This document shows, in pieces, positions 9,089 to 17,457 of a stretch of 64,000 bases of DNA. The translations under genes were made by a program, and so were the position numbers. The stretch is from assembly GCA_963795555.1 (NCBI GenBank), contig CAWCHZ010000002.1, forward strand, positions 186,001 through 250,000. Direction: 5' to 3'. Source of the DNA: CAWCHZ01 sp963795555 (GTDB taxonomy: Bacteria > Actinomycetota > Thermoleophilia > Solirubrobacterales > Solirubrobacteraceae). The first letter of the stretch is position 1, and every line of letters begins with the position of its first letter. Below the pieces are notes generated by a model. The model saw only the letters and a program-made list of their open reading frames with translations. It was not told the DNA's origin and ran no database searches.

Positions 9089-9312
9089 CGCAGGCCGAGC
9101 TGATGCGCGGGCGCACCTGCCCGGGCTGCGGTGAGCCGTGGCTGCGCCCGACCAATCTCGCCGGCCGCTACCACTGCGTCTACTGCCTGCGCCGCTACGA
9201 GCTGACCTCGGTCTGCCCCAACTGCGGTGAGCACTCCACGATCGTGCGGATGTCGAGCACCGCGATCACCACCTGCAACCACTGCGGCGGGAGCATGCTC
9301 AAGCCGCTCTAG
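9085..9312 (+). CDS. Small zinc-ribbon protein of unknown function
   Basis: A 75-residue protein with four CxxC knuckles (CPGC, CVYC, CPNC, CNHC), so probably two zinc ribbons. The only other feature is a basic patch around RPTNLAGRYH. The ATG overlaps the rsmB stop, and it lies 14 bases before rpe, so it is cotranscribed. A role in binding RNA or a partner protein is possible from the fold and the rRNA-methyltransferase neighbour, but no function is recognised. Confidence 0.75.
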   Translation: MTQAELMRGRTCPGCGEPWLRPTNLAGRYHCVYCLRRYELTSVCPNCGEHSTIVRMSSTAITTCNHCGGSMLKPL

Positions 9313-9326
9313 CGGCCGGTGCGGCG

Positions 9327-10061
9327 ATGGCAGCCCAGCAGCCACGCGACATCGAGGTCGCCCCGTCGATCCTGTCGGCTGATTTCGCCCGCCTGGGCGA
9401 GCAGGTCGAGGCGGTGATGGACGCCGGCGCGCGCGTGATCCACGTCGACGTGATGGACGGGCATTTCGTGCCGCCGATCACGATGGGGCCGCTGGTCGTC
9501 GCCGCGCTGCGCGACCTCATCCACGCGCGCTCGGGCCTGCTCGACGTGCATCTGATGATCGAGAGCCCCGAGCGCCACGTCGCAGCGTTCGCGCAGGCCG
9601 GTGCGGACACGATCATCTTCCACCGGGAGGCCACGCCGCATGCGCACCGCGTGATCGAGCTGATCCACGCGGCCGGCTGTCGCGCGGGCCTCGCGGTCTG
9701 CCCCGCCACGCCGGTCGAGCATGTGCGCGAGGTGCTCGACGACCTCGACGTGGCGCTCTGCATGACTGTCAACCCCGGCTGGGGGGGGCAGGAGTTCATC
9801 GCCGCCTCGATCGGCAAGATCGCCCGCCTGCGCGCGCTGGTGGGCGACGCGATCGCCGTCGAGGTCGACGGCGGCATCGACGCTCAGACCGCCCCGCGCT
9901 GCGTAGCCGCCGGTGCGACGGTGCTGGTGGCCGGCAGCGCGATCTTCGGCCGAGCCGATCCGGGGTCCGCCTACCGCGACATCGTCGACTCGGTGGAGCG
10001 AACGCGCGCCAGCACGACCGTCCAGGGGGCTGGCGCGCGCACCTCGAGCACCTCGGCGTAG
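9327..10061 (+). CDS. rpe: Ribulose-phosphate 3-epimerase
   Basis: Interconverts ribulose-5-phosphate and xylulose-5-phosphate in the pentose phosphate pathway, which also supplies the riboflavin precursor made downstream. Motifs of the TIM barrel are clear: APSILSADFARL, HVDVMDGHFVPPITMGP with metal ligands, VNPGWGGQ and VEVDGGID. It has 244 residues against about 220 in the family. The extra C-terminal tail (Thr/Ser/Ala-rich) is the part that overlaps the convergent methyltransferase by 91 bases. Confidence 0.95.
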   Translation: MAAQQPRDIEVAPSILSADFARLGEQVEAVMDAGARVIHVDVMDGHFVPPITMGPLVVAALRDLIHARSGLLDVHLMIESPERHVAAFAQAGADTIIFHREATPHAHRVIELIHAAGCRAGLAVCPATPVEHVREVLDDLDVALCMTVNPGWGGQEFIAASIGKIARLRALVGDAIAVEVDGGIDAQTAPRCVAAGATVLVAGSAIFGRADPGSAYRDIVDSVERTRASTTVQGAGARTSSTSA

Positions 10062-10609
10062 CGCCCGACGAGCGCGACGAATGCTCGGCGCGACCAGTGG
10101 TTTAGGTGCCCGGGCGTGTTGCCCAGATCTCGCAGGTAGGCCCCGCGCGCGAGGTTGAGCGCGCGCCACAGCGGCTCGCGCGGAACCGAGACCAGCACAT
10201 GGCGCGCCGCGCAGCGCGTGAGCTCGGCCAGCATGCGGTCGGGGTCGGGCACGTGCTCGAGCACCTCGATCGCGCAGGCGCAGTCCAACGCGTCGGCGGG
10301 CAGCGGCAGCTGCGGGCCGCTCAGGACGCCGAAGCGCAGGTTCGGCAGGCGACGCTCGGCCCATTGGGCGGCCAGCTTGGGGTCGTCGAGATCGAGGCCG
10401 AGGACCGGTTGGTCCGTCAGCCGCCGCGCCCAGCGCTCGGTCAACACGCCCTCACCACAGCCGACGTCGAGGATCGACGTCGGCGCCGCGCGCGCGAGCA
10501 GGTCCTCCAGCGCGCCCTCGAAGCGGGCCATCAATCGCTTGACGAGCGGGTTGCTCGAGCCGTACTTGTCGTAGAGGTTGCCGGTGGGCACGGCAGCCGA
10601 TCCGCTCAT
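9971..10609 (-). CDS. Class I SAM-dependent methyltransferase
   Basis: A 212-residue protein with the SAM motif ILDVGCGEGVLTERWA near residue 45, an acidic loop GLDLDDP, and CAIEVLEHVPDPDRML typical of UbiE/Methyltransf_11 enzymes. The substrate is unknown. Its ATG overlaps the stop of the upstream GT2 gene (ATGA), so it may act on the same lipid-linked sugar or surface glycan. Its 3' 91 bases overlap the end of rpe on the other strand. Confidence 0.85.
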   Translation of the reverse strand: MSGSAAVPTGNLYDKYGSSNPLVKRLMARFEGALEDLLARAAPTSILDVGCGEGVLTERWARRLTDQPVLGLDLDDPKLAAQWAERRLPNLRFGVLSGPQLPLPADALDCACAIEVLEHVPDPDRMLAELTRCAARHVLVSVPREPLWRALNLARGAYLRDLGNTPGHLNHWSRRAFVALVGRYAEVLEVRAPAPWTVVLARVRSTESTMSR

Positions 10610-11610
10610 GCGCCGAGCACCTCCTCGCGCGCCGCGCCGTCGCGCTCGCCGCCGGGCTCGTAATGCGATGGCTCGACGCCGAGCTGCAGCTCCAGGCGCC
10701 GCACACGCTCGAACGTGCGCTGCGTGAGGACCCGCTGCGCGTAGAGCTGGTCGCCGATGATGCCCAGCGCGGCGAGCACCATCGCGCCGATGAACAGGAC
10801 CGCGCCGAGCAGCAGCGACTGGAGGTGCCCGCCGTGGTGGCCGAAGATGAAGAAGTAGAGGTAGCGCACCCAGATCGCCAGCGCGACCAGCCCTACGACC
10901 AGCGCCGCGCCCCAGAACACGCGCAGCGGCTCGTACTGCGAGTAGACGCGGAAGATCGCCAGCATGTTGCGGCGCACGTAGGTCCACATCGATGGAAACA
11001 GCCGCGACTCGCGCAGCTTCGGGTTGGTGTGAATCGGGACGTGATCGATGGCCACGAGCATCTTGCCGGCCTGGATGATCGTCTCCAGCGTGTAGGTGAA
11101 GCTCGACACGACCTGGACCTGGATCGCCGCCTCGCGGTTGTAGGCGCGAAAGCCCGAGGTCGTGTCCGGCAGGTCGGTCGAGGACGCCCAGCGCACGACG
11201 CGTGAGCCGACCCGCTGCAGCAGCTTCTTGAGCGCGGAGAAATGCTCGACCGCGGCGATGTCGCGGTCGCCGATGACCATGTCGGCCTCGCCGCGCAGGA
11301 TCGGCCCCACCAGTCGCGCGATGTCCGCGCCCCGATATTGGTTGTCGGCGTCGGTGTTGACGATCACATCGGCGCCGAGCTTGAGCGCGGCGTCAAGCCC
11401 AGCCTGGAACGCGGACGCCAGGCCCTTGTGGCTGGTCAGGCGCACGACGTGATCGACGCCATGCGCGCGCGCGACCTCGACCGTGCGGTCGCGTGAGCCG
11501 TCGTCGATGACCAGCCACTGGACGACGTCGAAGCCGGGGAGCTCGCGGGGCAGCGCTGCCAGCGTCGCCGGCAGCGTCGCCTCCTCGTCGAGGCAGGGGA
11601 TCTGGATCAT
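10606..11610 (-). CDS. GT2-family glycosyltransferase, dolichyl-phosphate-mannose-synthase-like, with C-terminal membrane segments
   Basis: A 334-residue protein. The N-terminal GT-A domain has IQIPCLDEEATLPATL, LVIDDGSRDRT and the DXD-type NTDADNQY, and resembles enzymes that move a sugar from a nucleotide sugar to polyprenyl phosphate. Two hydrophobic segments follow near residues 228-250 and 265-290, then a charged tail. The ATG at 11610 is preceded by TATCCT on the same strand. The gene is divergent from a membrane glycosyltransferase that would plausibly use the lipid-linked sugar; that pairing is inference. Confidence 0.85.
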   Translation of the reverse strand: MIQIPCLDEEATLPATLAALPRELPGFDVVQWLVIDDGSRDRTVEVARAHGVDHVVRLTSHKGLASAFQAGLDAALKLGADVIVNTDADNQYRGADIARLVGPILRGEADMVIGDRDIAAVEHFSALKKLLQRVGSRVVRWASSTDLPDTTSGFRAYNREAAIQVQVVSSFTYTLETIIQAGKMLVAIDHVPIHTNPKLRESRLFPSMWTYVRRNMLAIFRVYSQYEPLRVFWGAALVVGLVALAIWVRYLYFFIFGHHGGHLQSLLLGAVLFIGAMVLAALGIIGDQLYAQRVLTQRTFERVRRLELQLGVEPSHYEPGGERDGAAREEVLGA

Positions 11611-11625
11611 CAGCTTGATGTCGGC

Positions 11626-11631
11626 AGGATA
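11626..11631 (-). promoter_or_regulatory. -10 hexamer for the GT2/methyltransferase pair
   Basis: On the minus strand TATCCT occupies 11631 to 11626, 15 bases before the ATG at 11610. It interlocks with the plus-strand TAGGGT at 11630-11635, so the two divergent promoters share DNA. Confidence 0.5.
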
Positions 11632-11635
11632 GGGT
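11630..11635 (+). promoter_or_regulatory. -10 hexamer for the membrane glycosyltransferase
   Basis: TAGGGT ends 7 bases before GTG 11643, favouring that codon over the GTG at 11634, which overlaps the hexamer itself. Confidence 0.5.
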
Positions 11636-11642
11636 GCCGCGA

Positions 11643-13589
11643 GTGCCCAAGCTCGCCACCGGGCGCCGCCGCCCGGCCGTTCTCGCGTCGCCAGCCAGGC
11701 GCCGCCCATCGCCGGACCTGCTGACCCTGGGCCTTGTGGCCGTGCTGCTCGTCGCGCTCGCGCTGCGGCTGTGGGGCATCGCCTCGGGCCTGCCGTTTGC
11801 CTACAACGTCGACGAGAACGCGCACTTCGTGCCGCGCGCGATCGGCTTCGCCGGCCACTCGCTGAACCCCAACTACTTCGACAACCCGCCGGCGCTGATG
11901 TACCTGCTCTACGGCGTCTTCGCGGTCGCCTTCAGCGGCGTCCTCGCGCCGCTGGGAGCCGGATTCAAAGGTGGGATGGGGCATGCGTTCGCGCTGCACC
12001 CCGGCGACGTCTGGCTCGTGGCGCGCGTGGTGGTCGCGCTGCTGGCGACGCTGTCGGTATGGCTCGTCGCCCGTGCCGGCGCGCGCCTGTTCGACCGGCG
12101 CGTCGGGCTGCTTGCGGCGGCGCTGCTGGCGGTTGCCTTCCTGCCCGCCTTCTACGCGCACCTCGCGCTCAACGACGCGCCGACGCTGGCGCCGATCGCG
12201 CTGTCGCTGTGGGGCAGCGCAGGCGTGCTGCGCAGCGCCCAGCGGCGCTGGTACCTGGTCGCCGGCGTTGGCGCCGGGCTCGCCGCGGCAACCAAGTACA
12301 CCGGCGGGATCGTCGTGCTGGCGCTGCTCGTCGCGGCGCTTGCGCGCACCCTCGAGCAGTGGCGCGCGGGCGCTGGCGCAGCGCAGGGGGCGGCCGACGG
12401 GTCGCGGCGCTCGACGCCGCGTGCGCTCGTGCGCTCGCTGCCGCTGGGGCAGCTCGCGCTCGCCGGGATCGCCGCCGTGCTGACGTTTGCCGTGCTCGAC
12501 CCCTACGCCCTGCGCGAATGGGGTCAGTTCACCGCCGGCCTGCGCAGCGAGTCGGCGACCGCGGGCGGCGCGAGCAAGCTCGGCACGACGGCGAGCAGCG
12601 GGTGGTCCTTCTACCTGCAGACGTTGACCTGGGGGCTGGGCTGGGTGCCGGCGCTGGCGATCGTCGCGGGTGCGCTGGCGCTGGCCCGCCGCGCTCGCGC
12701 GGAGCTTGCGCTGCTGCTGGTGCCGGCGCTGGCGTTCTTTGTCTACATGGGCAGCCAGCAGCGCTTCTTCGGGCGCTGGCTATTGCCGATCTTCCCGCTG
12801 CTGGCGATCCTCGCCGCCTATGGCGCGCTGGCGACGGCACGCTGGGCGGCAGGTCGTATCGACGCCTGGCGCGCGGGAGGTCCAGCGGGCGGTCGCTGGC
12901 GCGCGGGAGGTCCAGCGGGCGGTCGCTGGCGCGCGGGACCGACCGCTGTGGCGGTGCTGGCGCTGCTGGCGCAGGGCATCGCCACCACGATCCACGTCGA
13001 CCTCGTGCTGGCTCGGCCCGACACCCGCAGCGCGGCGCGCAGCTGGCTGCTCGCCCACGTGCCGGCCGGCGCGCGGATCGTCGTCGAGCCGATCGTCACC
13101 GACACCTGGCTGATCGACCCCGGCCACGATGGCGGTCCGCAGAGCGAGGGGCGGCGCTGGGTCGTCTTCAGCCCGTTCGCGACCGCGCTGCCGGGAGCGG
13201 CGCCGGTGGCCGTGCGGGCGCGCTTCGCGCCGCCCGGCGGACGCCCCGACGATCTGTTCGTAATCGGCGCCGAGAACTATGTGCGCACGCTCGACCCAGG
13301 CCTGATCACCGCCTACGCGCGCGCCGGCTACTGCTATGTGGTCAGTGGCTCCACGCAGGCCGGCCGTGCGCTGGTTACGCCCGCCGCCGCCCCGGCGGCC
13401 AATGCCTACTACCGCGAGCTGCGCGCTCGCGCGCAGCTCGTCTTCCACGCCAGCCCCTACCGCGCGGGGGCGCGGGCGGTCCGGTTCGACTTCGACTGGT
13501 CGTTCGACTACTACCCGCTCGCCTATGTAAGGCCCGGGCCGGAGATCTGGATCTACCGCCTGCGCGGCGGTGCCTGCGGCGGTCGCTGA
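11643..13589 (+). CDS. Multi-pass membrane glycosyltransferase (GT39/ArnT-like, GT-C fold)
   Basis: A 648-residue membrane protein with many hydrophobic helices, starting with LLTLGLVAVLLVALALRLWGI. The first extracytoplasmic loop carries the acidic GT-C motif in YNVDENAHFVPRAI, as in PMT/ArnT enzymes that use polyprenyl-phosphate sugars. The C-terminal third, from about residue 455, is a soluble extracytoplasmic domain. A 30-base tandem repeat encodes a repeated WRAGGPAGGR around residues 408-430. A 34-base tandem duplication spans the stop. GTG 11643 was chosen from the -10 spacing; GTG 11634 is possible. Acceptor unknown. Confidence 0.8.
   Translation: MPKLATGRRRPAVLASPARRRPSPDLLTLGLVAVLLVALALRLWGIASGLPFAYNVDENAHFVPRAIGFAGHSLNPNYFDNPPALMYLLYGVFAVAFSGVLAPLGAGFKGGMGHAFALHPGDVWLVARVVVALLATLSVWLVARAGARLFDRRVGLLAAALLAVAFLPAFYAHLALNDAPTLAPIALSLWGSAGVLRSAQRRWYLVAGVGAGLAAATKYTGGIVVLALLVAALARTLEQWRAGAGAAQGAADGSRRSTPRALVRSLPLGQLALAGIAAVLTFAVLDPYALREWGQFTAGLRSESATAGGASKLGTTASSGWSFYLQTLTWGLGWVPALAIVAGALALARRARAELALLLVPALAFFVYMGSQQRFFGRWLLPIFPLLAILAAYGALATARWAAGRIDAWRAGGPAGGRWRAGGPAGGRWRAGPTAVAVLALLAQGIATTIHVDLVLARPDTRSAARSWLLAHVPAGARIVVEPIVTDTWLIDPGHDGGPQSEGRRWVVFSPFATALPGAAPVAVRARFAPPGGRPDDLFVIGAENYVRTLDPGLITAYARAGYCYVVSGSTQAGRALVTPAAAPAANAYYRELRARAQLVFHASPYRAGARAVRFDFDWSFDYYPLAYVRPGPEIWIYRLRGGACGGR
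12871..12938 (+). repeat. 30-base tandem repeat inside the membrane glycosyltransferase
   Basis: Two perfect 30-base units at 12871-12900 and 12901-12930 plus 8 bases of a third, each encoding ten residues, so the frame is kept. It lies in a Gly/Arg-rich loop between membrane helices. Confidence 0.9.
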
Positions 13590-13631
13590 CGGGCTGGGCG
13601 GCGGTGCCTGCGGCGGTCGCTGACGGGCTGG
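13564..13631 (+). repeat. 34-base tandem duplication spanning a stop codon
   Basis: 13564-13597 is repeated perfectly at 13598-13631. The first copy holds the last codons and TGA stop of the membrane glycosyltransferase; the second lies between genes. Confidence 0.9.
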
Positions 13632-13636
13632 GCACC

Positions 13637-13642
13637 TATCCT
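13637..13642 (+). promoter_or_regulatory. -10 hexamer for the riboflavin operon
   Basis: TATCCT lies 69 bases before ATG 13712, giving a predicted leader of about 60 bases. The leader shows no recognisable FMN riboswitch. Confidence 0.35.
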
Positions 13643-13711
13643 TGTCTCAGCGAGCGGGGCAGCGGGGTGGCCGTCGCGGTCGTCCCTGCCCGCCACGCGC
13701 ACCGCCACATC

Positions 13712-14845
13712 ATGACCATGAGCATCGCCACCGACCGACAGCATCTTGCCCGGGCGATCGAGCTGTCCGAGCAGGGTCGCGGGCGTGTCAGCCCCAACCC
13801 GCTGGTCGGAGCGGTGCTCGTACGCGACGGCGAGGTCCTCGCCGAGGGCTTCCATGCCGTCTTCGGCGGGCCGCACGCCGAGGTCGCGGCGATCGCGGCG
13901 GCCGGCTGCGACCTGACCGGCGCGACGCTGTACGTGTCGCTGGAGCCCTGTTGCCACCACGGCAAGACGCCACCGTGCACCGATGCGATCGTCGCGGCCG
14001 GGATCGGGCGTGTCGTCGTCGCGGCCGATGATCCCAGCGAGGCGGCCTCGGGCCGTGGCCTGGGGATCCTGCGCGACGAGGGGATCGCCGTCGACCTCGC
14101 CGAGGCCGACCTCGACGCGCCGGATCTCGCCGTCCGCGCGCGGATGCTCAACCAGCCCTTCCGCAAGCTGGCCCGCAGCGGCCGCCCGCTCGTCTGCTTC
14201 AAGTCGGCGATGACGCTCGACGGCAAGGTGGCGACCGTCACCGGGGACTCCAAGTGGATCTCCGGCGAGGAGAGCCGCCAGCTCTCGCACCGCTGGCGCA
14301 GCGAATTCGACGCCGTCGCGGTCGGAGTGGGCACCGCGCTCGCTGACGACCCGCAGCTGACCGCGCGCATCCCCGGTGTCGAACGTCAGCCGCGGCGGGT
14401 TATCTTCGACTCGCTGGCGCGCCTGCCGCTGAGCTCGCAGCTGGTTCGCGACGCGCCCAGCATCCCGCTGGTGGTCGTCGTCTCGCGCGCCGCGCCACGC
14501 GCGGATGTCGTCCAGCTGGAGGCGGCCGGCGCCGAGGTGGTCGTCGCCGCGGGCGCCAACGAGCCGGCCCGGGTCGTGTCGGCGCTCGAGTCGCTGGCCG
14601 CCGCGGGGATCTCCTCGGTGCTATTGGAGGGCGGCCCGCACCTGGCCGGCTCGTTCCTGGATGCCGGCGAGATCGACGAGCTGCGGCTGTTCCTGGCGCC
14701 GCTGCTGCTCGGGGGGCGGACGGCGCGCGACCCGCTGGAGGGTCAGGGCGCCGAGGCGATCGCCGACGCCGTGCATACGCGCATCGTCAGCTGCGAGCGG
14801 GTCGGCGAGGACCTGCTGATAACCGCGCGCCTGAAGGAGTGGTGA
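13712..14845 (+). CDS. ribD: Bifunctional riboflavin deaminase/reductase RibD
   Basis: Catalyses the deaminase and reductase steps that follow GTP cyclohydrolase II. It has 377 residues from ATG 13712; ATG 13718 is an equally good start. The deaminase zinc site is seen in HAEVAAI and the PCCHHGKTPPCTDAI stretch, residues about 50-90. The reductase domain runs from about 150 with VCFKSAMTLDGKVAT, SKWISGEESR, and LLEGGPHLAGSFLDAG. First gene of ribD-ribE-ribBA-ribH, which overlap or nearly abut. Confidence 0.95.
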   Translation: MTMSIATDRQHLARAIELSEQGRGRVSPNPLVGAVLVRDGEVLAEGFHAVFGGPHAEVAAIAAAGCDLTGATLYVSLEPCCHHGKTPPCTDAIVAAGIGRVVVAADDPSEAASGRGLGILRDEGIAVDLAEADLDAPDLAVRARMLNQPFRKLARSGRPLVCFKSAMTLDGKVATVTGDSKWISGEESRQLSHRWRSEFDAVAVGVGTALADDPQLTARIPGVERQPRRVIFDSLARLPLSSQLVRDAPSIPLVVVVSRAAPRADVVQLEAAGAEVVVAAGANEPARVVSALESLAAAGISSVLLEGGPHLAGSFLDAGEIDELRLFLAPLLLGGRTARDPLEGQGAEAIADAVHTRIVSCERVGEDLLITARLKEW

Positions 14846-14847
14846 GG

Positions 14848-15429
14848 ATGTTCACCGGCCTGGTGCAGGATCGTGGAACGGTCCGCGGGGTGCGCGGGGA
14901 TGGCGCGGGAGTGCGGCTGAGCGTGCGGACCGCGCTCGCGTCGCGGTTGCGCAGCGGCGACTCGATCTCCGTCGACGGTGTCTGCCTGACGGCGGTCGAG
15001 GTTGGTGCGGAGGGCTTCAGCGCCGACGTCATGCGCGAGACGCTCGACCGCTCGTCGCTGGCGCGCCTGACCGATGGCACCAGCGTGAATCTCGAGCTGG
15101 CGTTGCGTGCCGGCGATCCGCTCGGTGGCCACGTCGTCCAGGGCCACGTCGACGGGGTGGGGGAGGTCCGCGCGGTCCGCGAGGACGGCTTCGCCCGGCG
15201 CCTGACCATCGCGGTCGAGCCGGCGCTGCTGCGCTATGTCGTCGAGAAGGGGTCGGTCGCCGTCGACGGCGTCTCGCTGACGGTCGCCGCCGTCGACGAG
15301 GCGGGTTTCGAGGTCTCGCTGATCCCCGAGACGCTGCAGCGCACGAGCCTCGGCGAGGCGACGGTCGGGCGGCCGGTCAACATCGAGGTCGACGTGCTGG
15401 CCAAGTACGTCGAGAAGCTGGTCCGATGA
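14848..15429 (+). CDS. ribE: Riboflavin synthase alpha subunit
   Basis: Dismutates two 6,7-dimethyl-8-ribityllumazines to riboflavin. The ATG at 14848 gives the canonical MFTGLVQD start and 193 residues. The two lumazine-binding barrels repeat: SVDGVCLTAVEV with DVMRETLDRSSL in the first, and GGHVVQGHVDGVG, AVDGVSLTVAAV and IPETLQRTSL in the second. It starts two bases after ribD and its stop overlaps the ribBA start. Confidence 0.95.
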   Translation: MFTGLVQDRGTVRGVRGDGAGVRLSVRTALASRLRSGDSISVDGVCLTAVEVGAEGFSADVMRETLDRSSLARLTDGTSVNLELALRAGDPLGGHVVQGHVDGVGEVRAVREDGFARRLTIAVEPALLRYVVEKGSVAVDGVSLTVAAVDEAGFEVSLIPETLQRTSLGEATVGRPVNIEVDVLAKYVEKLVR

Positions 15430-16793
15430 GCCCGTCGCGCACGCAGACGCCCTTCGCCACAGTCGAGCAGGCGCTCGACGACATCCGCCAGGGCAAGATG
15501 ATCGTCGTCTGCGACGACGAGGGGCGCGAGAACGAGGGCGATCTGACGATGGCGGCGCAGTTCGCCACGCCCGAAGCGGTCAACTTCATGGCCAAGGAGG
15601 GCCGGGGCCTGATCTGCCTCGCGCTGACGCCGGAGCGCTGCGACGAGCTCGGGCTCGATCTGATGGCGGCCAAGAACGAGTCGCGCTTCGAGACCGCGTT
15701 CACCGTCTCGGTCGAAGCTCGCGAGGGCGTCACCACGGGCATCAGCGCGGCCGACCGTGCCCACACGATCCAGGTCGCGATCGACCCGACCTCGCGCCCT
15801 CGCGATCTGGTCCAGCCCGGCCATGTGTTCCCGCTCAAGGCGCGTCCGGGTGGGGTGCTCGAGCGGACCGGCCAGACCGAGGCGGCGGTGGACCTCGCAC
15901 GGCTGGCCGGGCTGCTGCCGGCGGGCGTGATCTGCGAGATCATGAACGACGACGGCACGATGGCCCGCGTCGAGGACCTCGTGCCCTACTGCCGCCGCCA
16001 CGGGCTGAAGATGATCACCGTGGCCGACCTGATCGCCCACCGCCGGCGGGTCGACAAGCTCGTCGAGCGGGTCGTCTCCACGCGGCTGCCGACGACCTTC
16101 GGCGAGTTCGAGGCCGTCGGCTACCGCTCGCTGGTGGACGGAAAGCACCACGTCGCGATGGTCAAGGGCGAGGTGGCCGGCGTCTCCGACGTGCTGGTGC
16201 GGGTGCACTCCGAGTGCCTGACCGGTGACGTCTTCCATTCCCTGCGCTGCGATTGCGGCGAGCAGCTGGAGTCCGCGCTGGGGATGATCGAGCGCGAGGG
16301 CCGCGGGGTGCTGCTGTACCTCGCCCAGGAGGGGCGCGGGATCGGGCTGCTCAACAAGCTCAAGGCCTACAAGCTGCAGGAGGACGGCCTCGACACGGTC
16401 GACGCGAACCTCAAGCTCGGCCTGCCCGCCGACCTGCGCGAGTACGGCATCGGCGCCCAGATCCTCTGCGACCTGGGCCTCACCTCGATCAGGATCCTCA
16501 CCAACAACCCCAAGAAGATCATCGGCATGGAGGGCTACGGGCTCTCGGTGACCGCTCAGCTGCCGATCCAGTCGCTGCCCAACCCCCACAACGAGGCCTA
16601 CCTGCGCGCCAAGGCCGAGCGCATGGGCCACATCCTGCACCACCAGGGGCTCGCGCTCGACGAGCAGCTGCTGCACGACGAGCAGGAGCACGACCGCGAG
16701 CGCGACGAGGAGGCCGAGGAGCGCCTGCACGACCGCGAGCGCGACGAGGCAGCCGAACGCCGGCGCCACCACCGCGAGCGCGACGAAGCATGA
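15426..16793 (+). CDS. ribBA: DHBP synthase / GTP cyclohydrolase II
   Basis: The two entry reactions of riboflavin synthesis in one 455-residue protein. The DHBP synthase half (about 1-205) has VVCDDEGRENEGDL and THTTGISAADR-like TTGISAADRAHTI. The cyclohydrolase half has the zinc site SECLTGDVFHSLRCDCGEQL, AQEGRGIGL, and YGIGAQILCDLG. Beyond the catalytic core a tail of about 40 residues is made of repeated Glu/Arg/His/Asp runs (DRERDEE-type), encoded by imperfect DNA repeats. The stop overlaps the ribH ATG. Confidence 0.95.
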   Translation: MSPSRTQTPFATVEQALDDIRQGKMIVVCDDEGRENEGDLTMAAQFATPEAVNFMAKEGRGLICLALTPERCDELGLDLMAAKNESRFETAFTVSVEAREGVTTGISAADRAHTIQVAIDPTSRPRDLVQPGHVFPLKARPGGVLERTGQTEAAVDLARLAGLLPAGVICEIMNDDGTMARVEDLVPYCRRHGLKMITVADLIAHRRRVDKLVERVVSTRLPTTFGEFEAVGYRSLVDGKHHVAMVKGEVAGVSDVLVRVHSECLTGDVFHSLRCDCGEQLESALGMIEREGRGVLLYLAQEGRGIGLLNKLKAYKLQEDGLDTVDANLKLGLPADLREYGIGAQILCDLGLTSIRILTNNPKKIIGMEGYGLSVTAQLPIQSLPNPHNEAYLRAKAERMGHILHHQGLALDEQLLHDEQEHDRERDEEAEERLHDRERDEAAERRRHHRERDEA

Positions 16794-17233
16794 GCGCGAC
16801 CCGCTACGCGATCGCCGTGGCGCGCTTCTACGAGGACCTCGCGAAACGGCTGGTGGAGGGGGCGATCGACGAGCTGCGCGCCGCCGGTGTCGAGGAGATC
16901 GACGTGCTCGAAGTGCCCGGTGCCTTCGAGCTGCCGCTGGCCGCCAAGTACGCCGCTGAGTCCGGTCGCTATGCCGGCGTCGTGTGCCTGGGCGCGGTGA
17001 TCCGCGGCGAGACCGATCATTACGAGTTCGTCTGCGCCGAGTCCGCGCACGGCATCCAGGAGGTCGCGCTGGCGACCGGCGTGCCCTGCGCCTTCGGCGT
17101 GCTGACGGTCGACAGCATGGAGCAGGCGCTCGCGCGAGCTGGCGGGGCCAAGCGCCACCAGGGCCGTCACGCGGCACGCGCGGCGCTGGCGATGAGCGCG
17201 ATCCGCGCGCGCCTGGCGGAGCAGCCCGCGTAG
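16790..17233 (+). CDS. ribH: 6,7-dimethyl-8-ribityllumazine synthase
   Basis: Condenses the pyrimidine intermediate with DHBP. It has 147 residues, slightly short of the usual 155. It contains ARFYEDLAKRLVEGA, DVLEVPGAFELPLAAK, CLGAVIRGETDHYEFV, and FGVLTVDSMEQALAR with the C-terminal AARAAL helix. The ATG overlaps the ribBA stop (ATGA). Confidence 0.95.
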   Translation: MSATRYAIAVARFYEDLAKRLVEGAIDELRAAGVEEIDVLEVPGAFELPLAAKYAAESGRYAGVVCLGAVIRGETDHYEFVCAESAHGIQEVALATGVPCAFGVLTVDSMEQALARAGGAKRHQGRHAARAALAMSAIRARLAEQPA

Positions 17234-17249
17234 CGACGGAGCGGAGCCC

Positions 17250-17255
17250 TATACT
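17250..17255 (+). promoter_or_regulatory. -10 hexamer for rpmB
   Basis: TATACT, a near-ideal -10 box, lies 9 bases before the rpmB ATG at 17265. Confidence 0.6.
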
Positions 17256-17264
17256 GCCCGCGCG

Positions 17265-17456
17265 ATGGCCAAGGTCTGTCATAGCTGTGGTAAGGGTCCT
17301 GCGTTTGGCCACAATCGCAGCCACTCGATGGTCGCGACCAAGCGCCGCTTCGACCCCAACCTTCAGAAGGTGCGCATCGACGACGCCGGCAGCCCGCGGC
17401 GCGTCTACGTCTGCACCCGCTGCCTGAAGGCCGGGAAGGTGACCAAGGCGCGCTGA
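17265..17456 (+). CDS. rpmB: 50S ribosomal protein bL28 (zinc-binding form)
   Basis: A 63-residue protein starting MAKVCHSCGKGP, with HNRSHSMVATKRRFDPNLQ typical of bL28. Both CxxC pairs (CHSC and CTRC) are present, so this is the zinc-containing C+ type. It stands just before the DAK/FakA-like gene, an order common in Gram-positive bacteria. Confidence 0.97.
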   Translation: MAKVCHSCGKGPAFGHNRSHSMVATKRRFDPNLQKVRIDDAGSPRRVYVCTRCLKAGKVTKAR

Positions 17457-17457
17457 G

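Noticed and set aside
13632..13711. Possible FMN riboswitch before ribD
   Set aside because: The leader is too short and lacks the conserved RFN core; only a GGGGCAG-like stretch resembles it.
11771..14845. 1024-codon plus-strand open frame through the glycosyltransferase into ribD
   Set aside because: Only the part from 13712 has protein-like features (RibD). The upstream part is an Arg/Ala-rich shadow of the glycosyltransferase gene.
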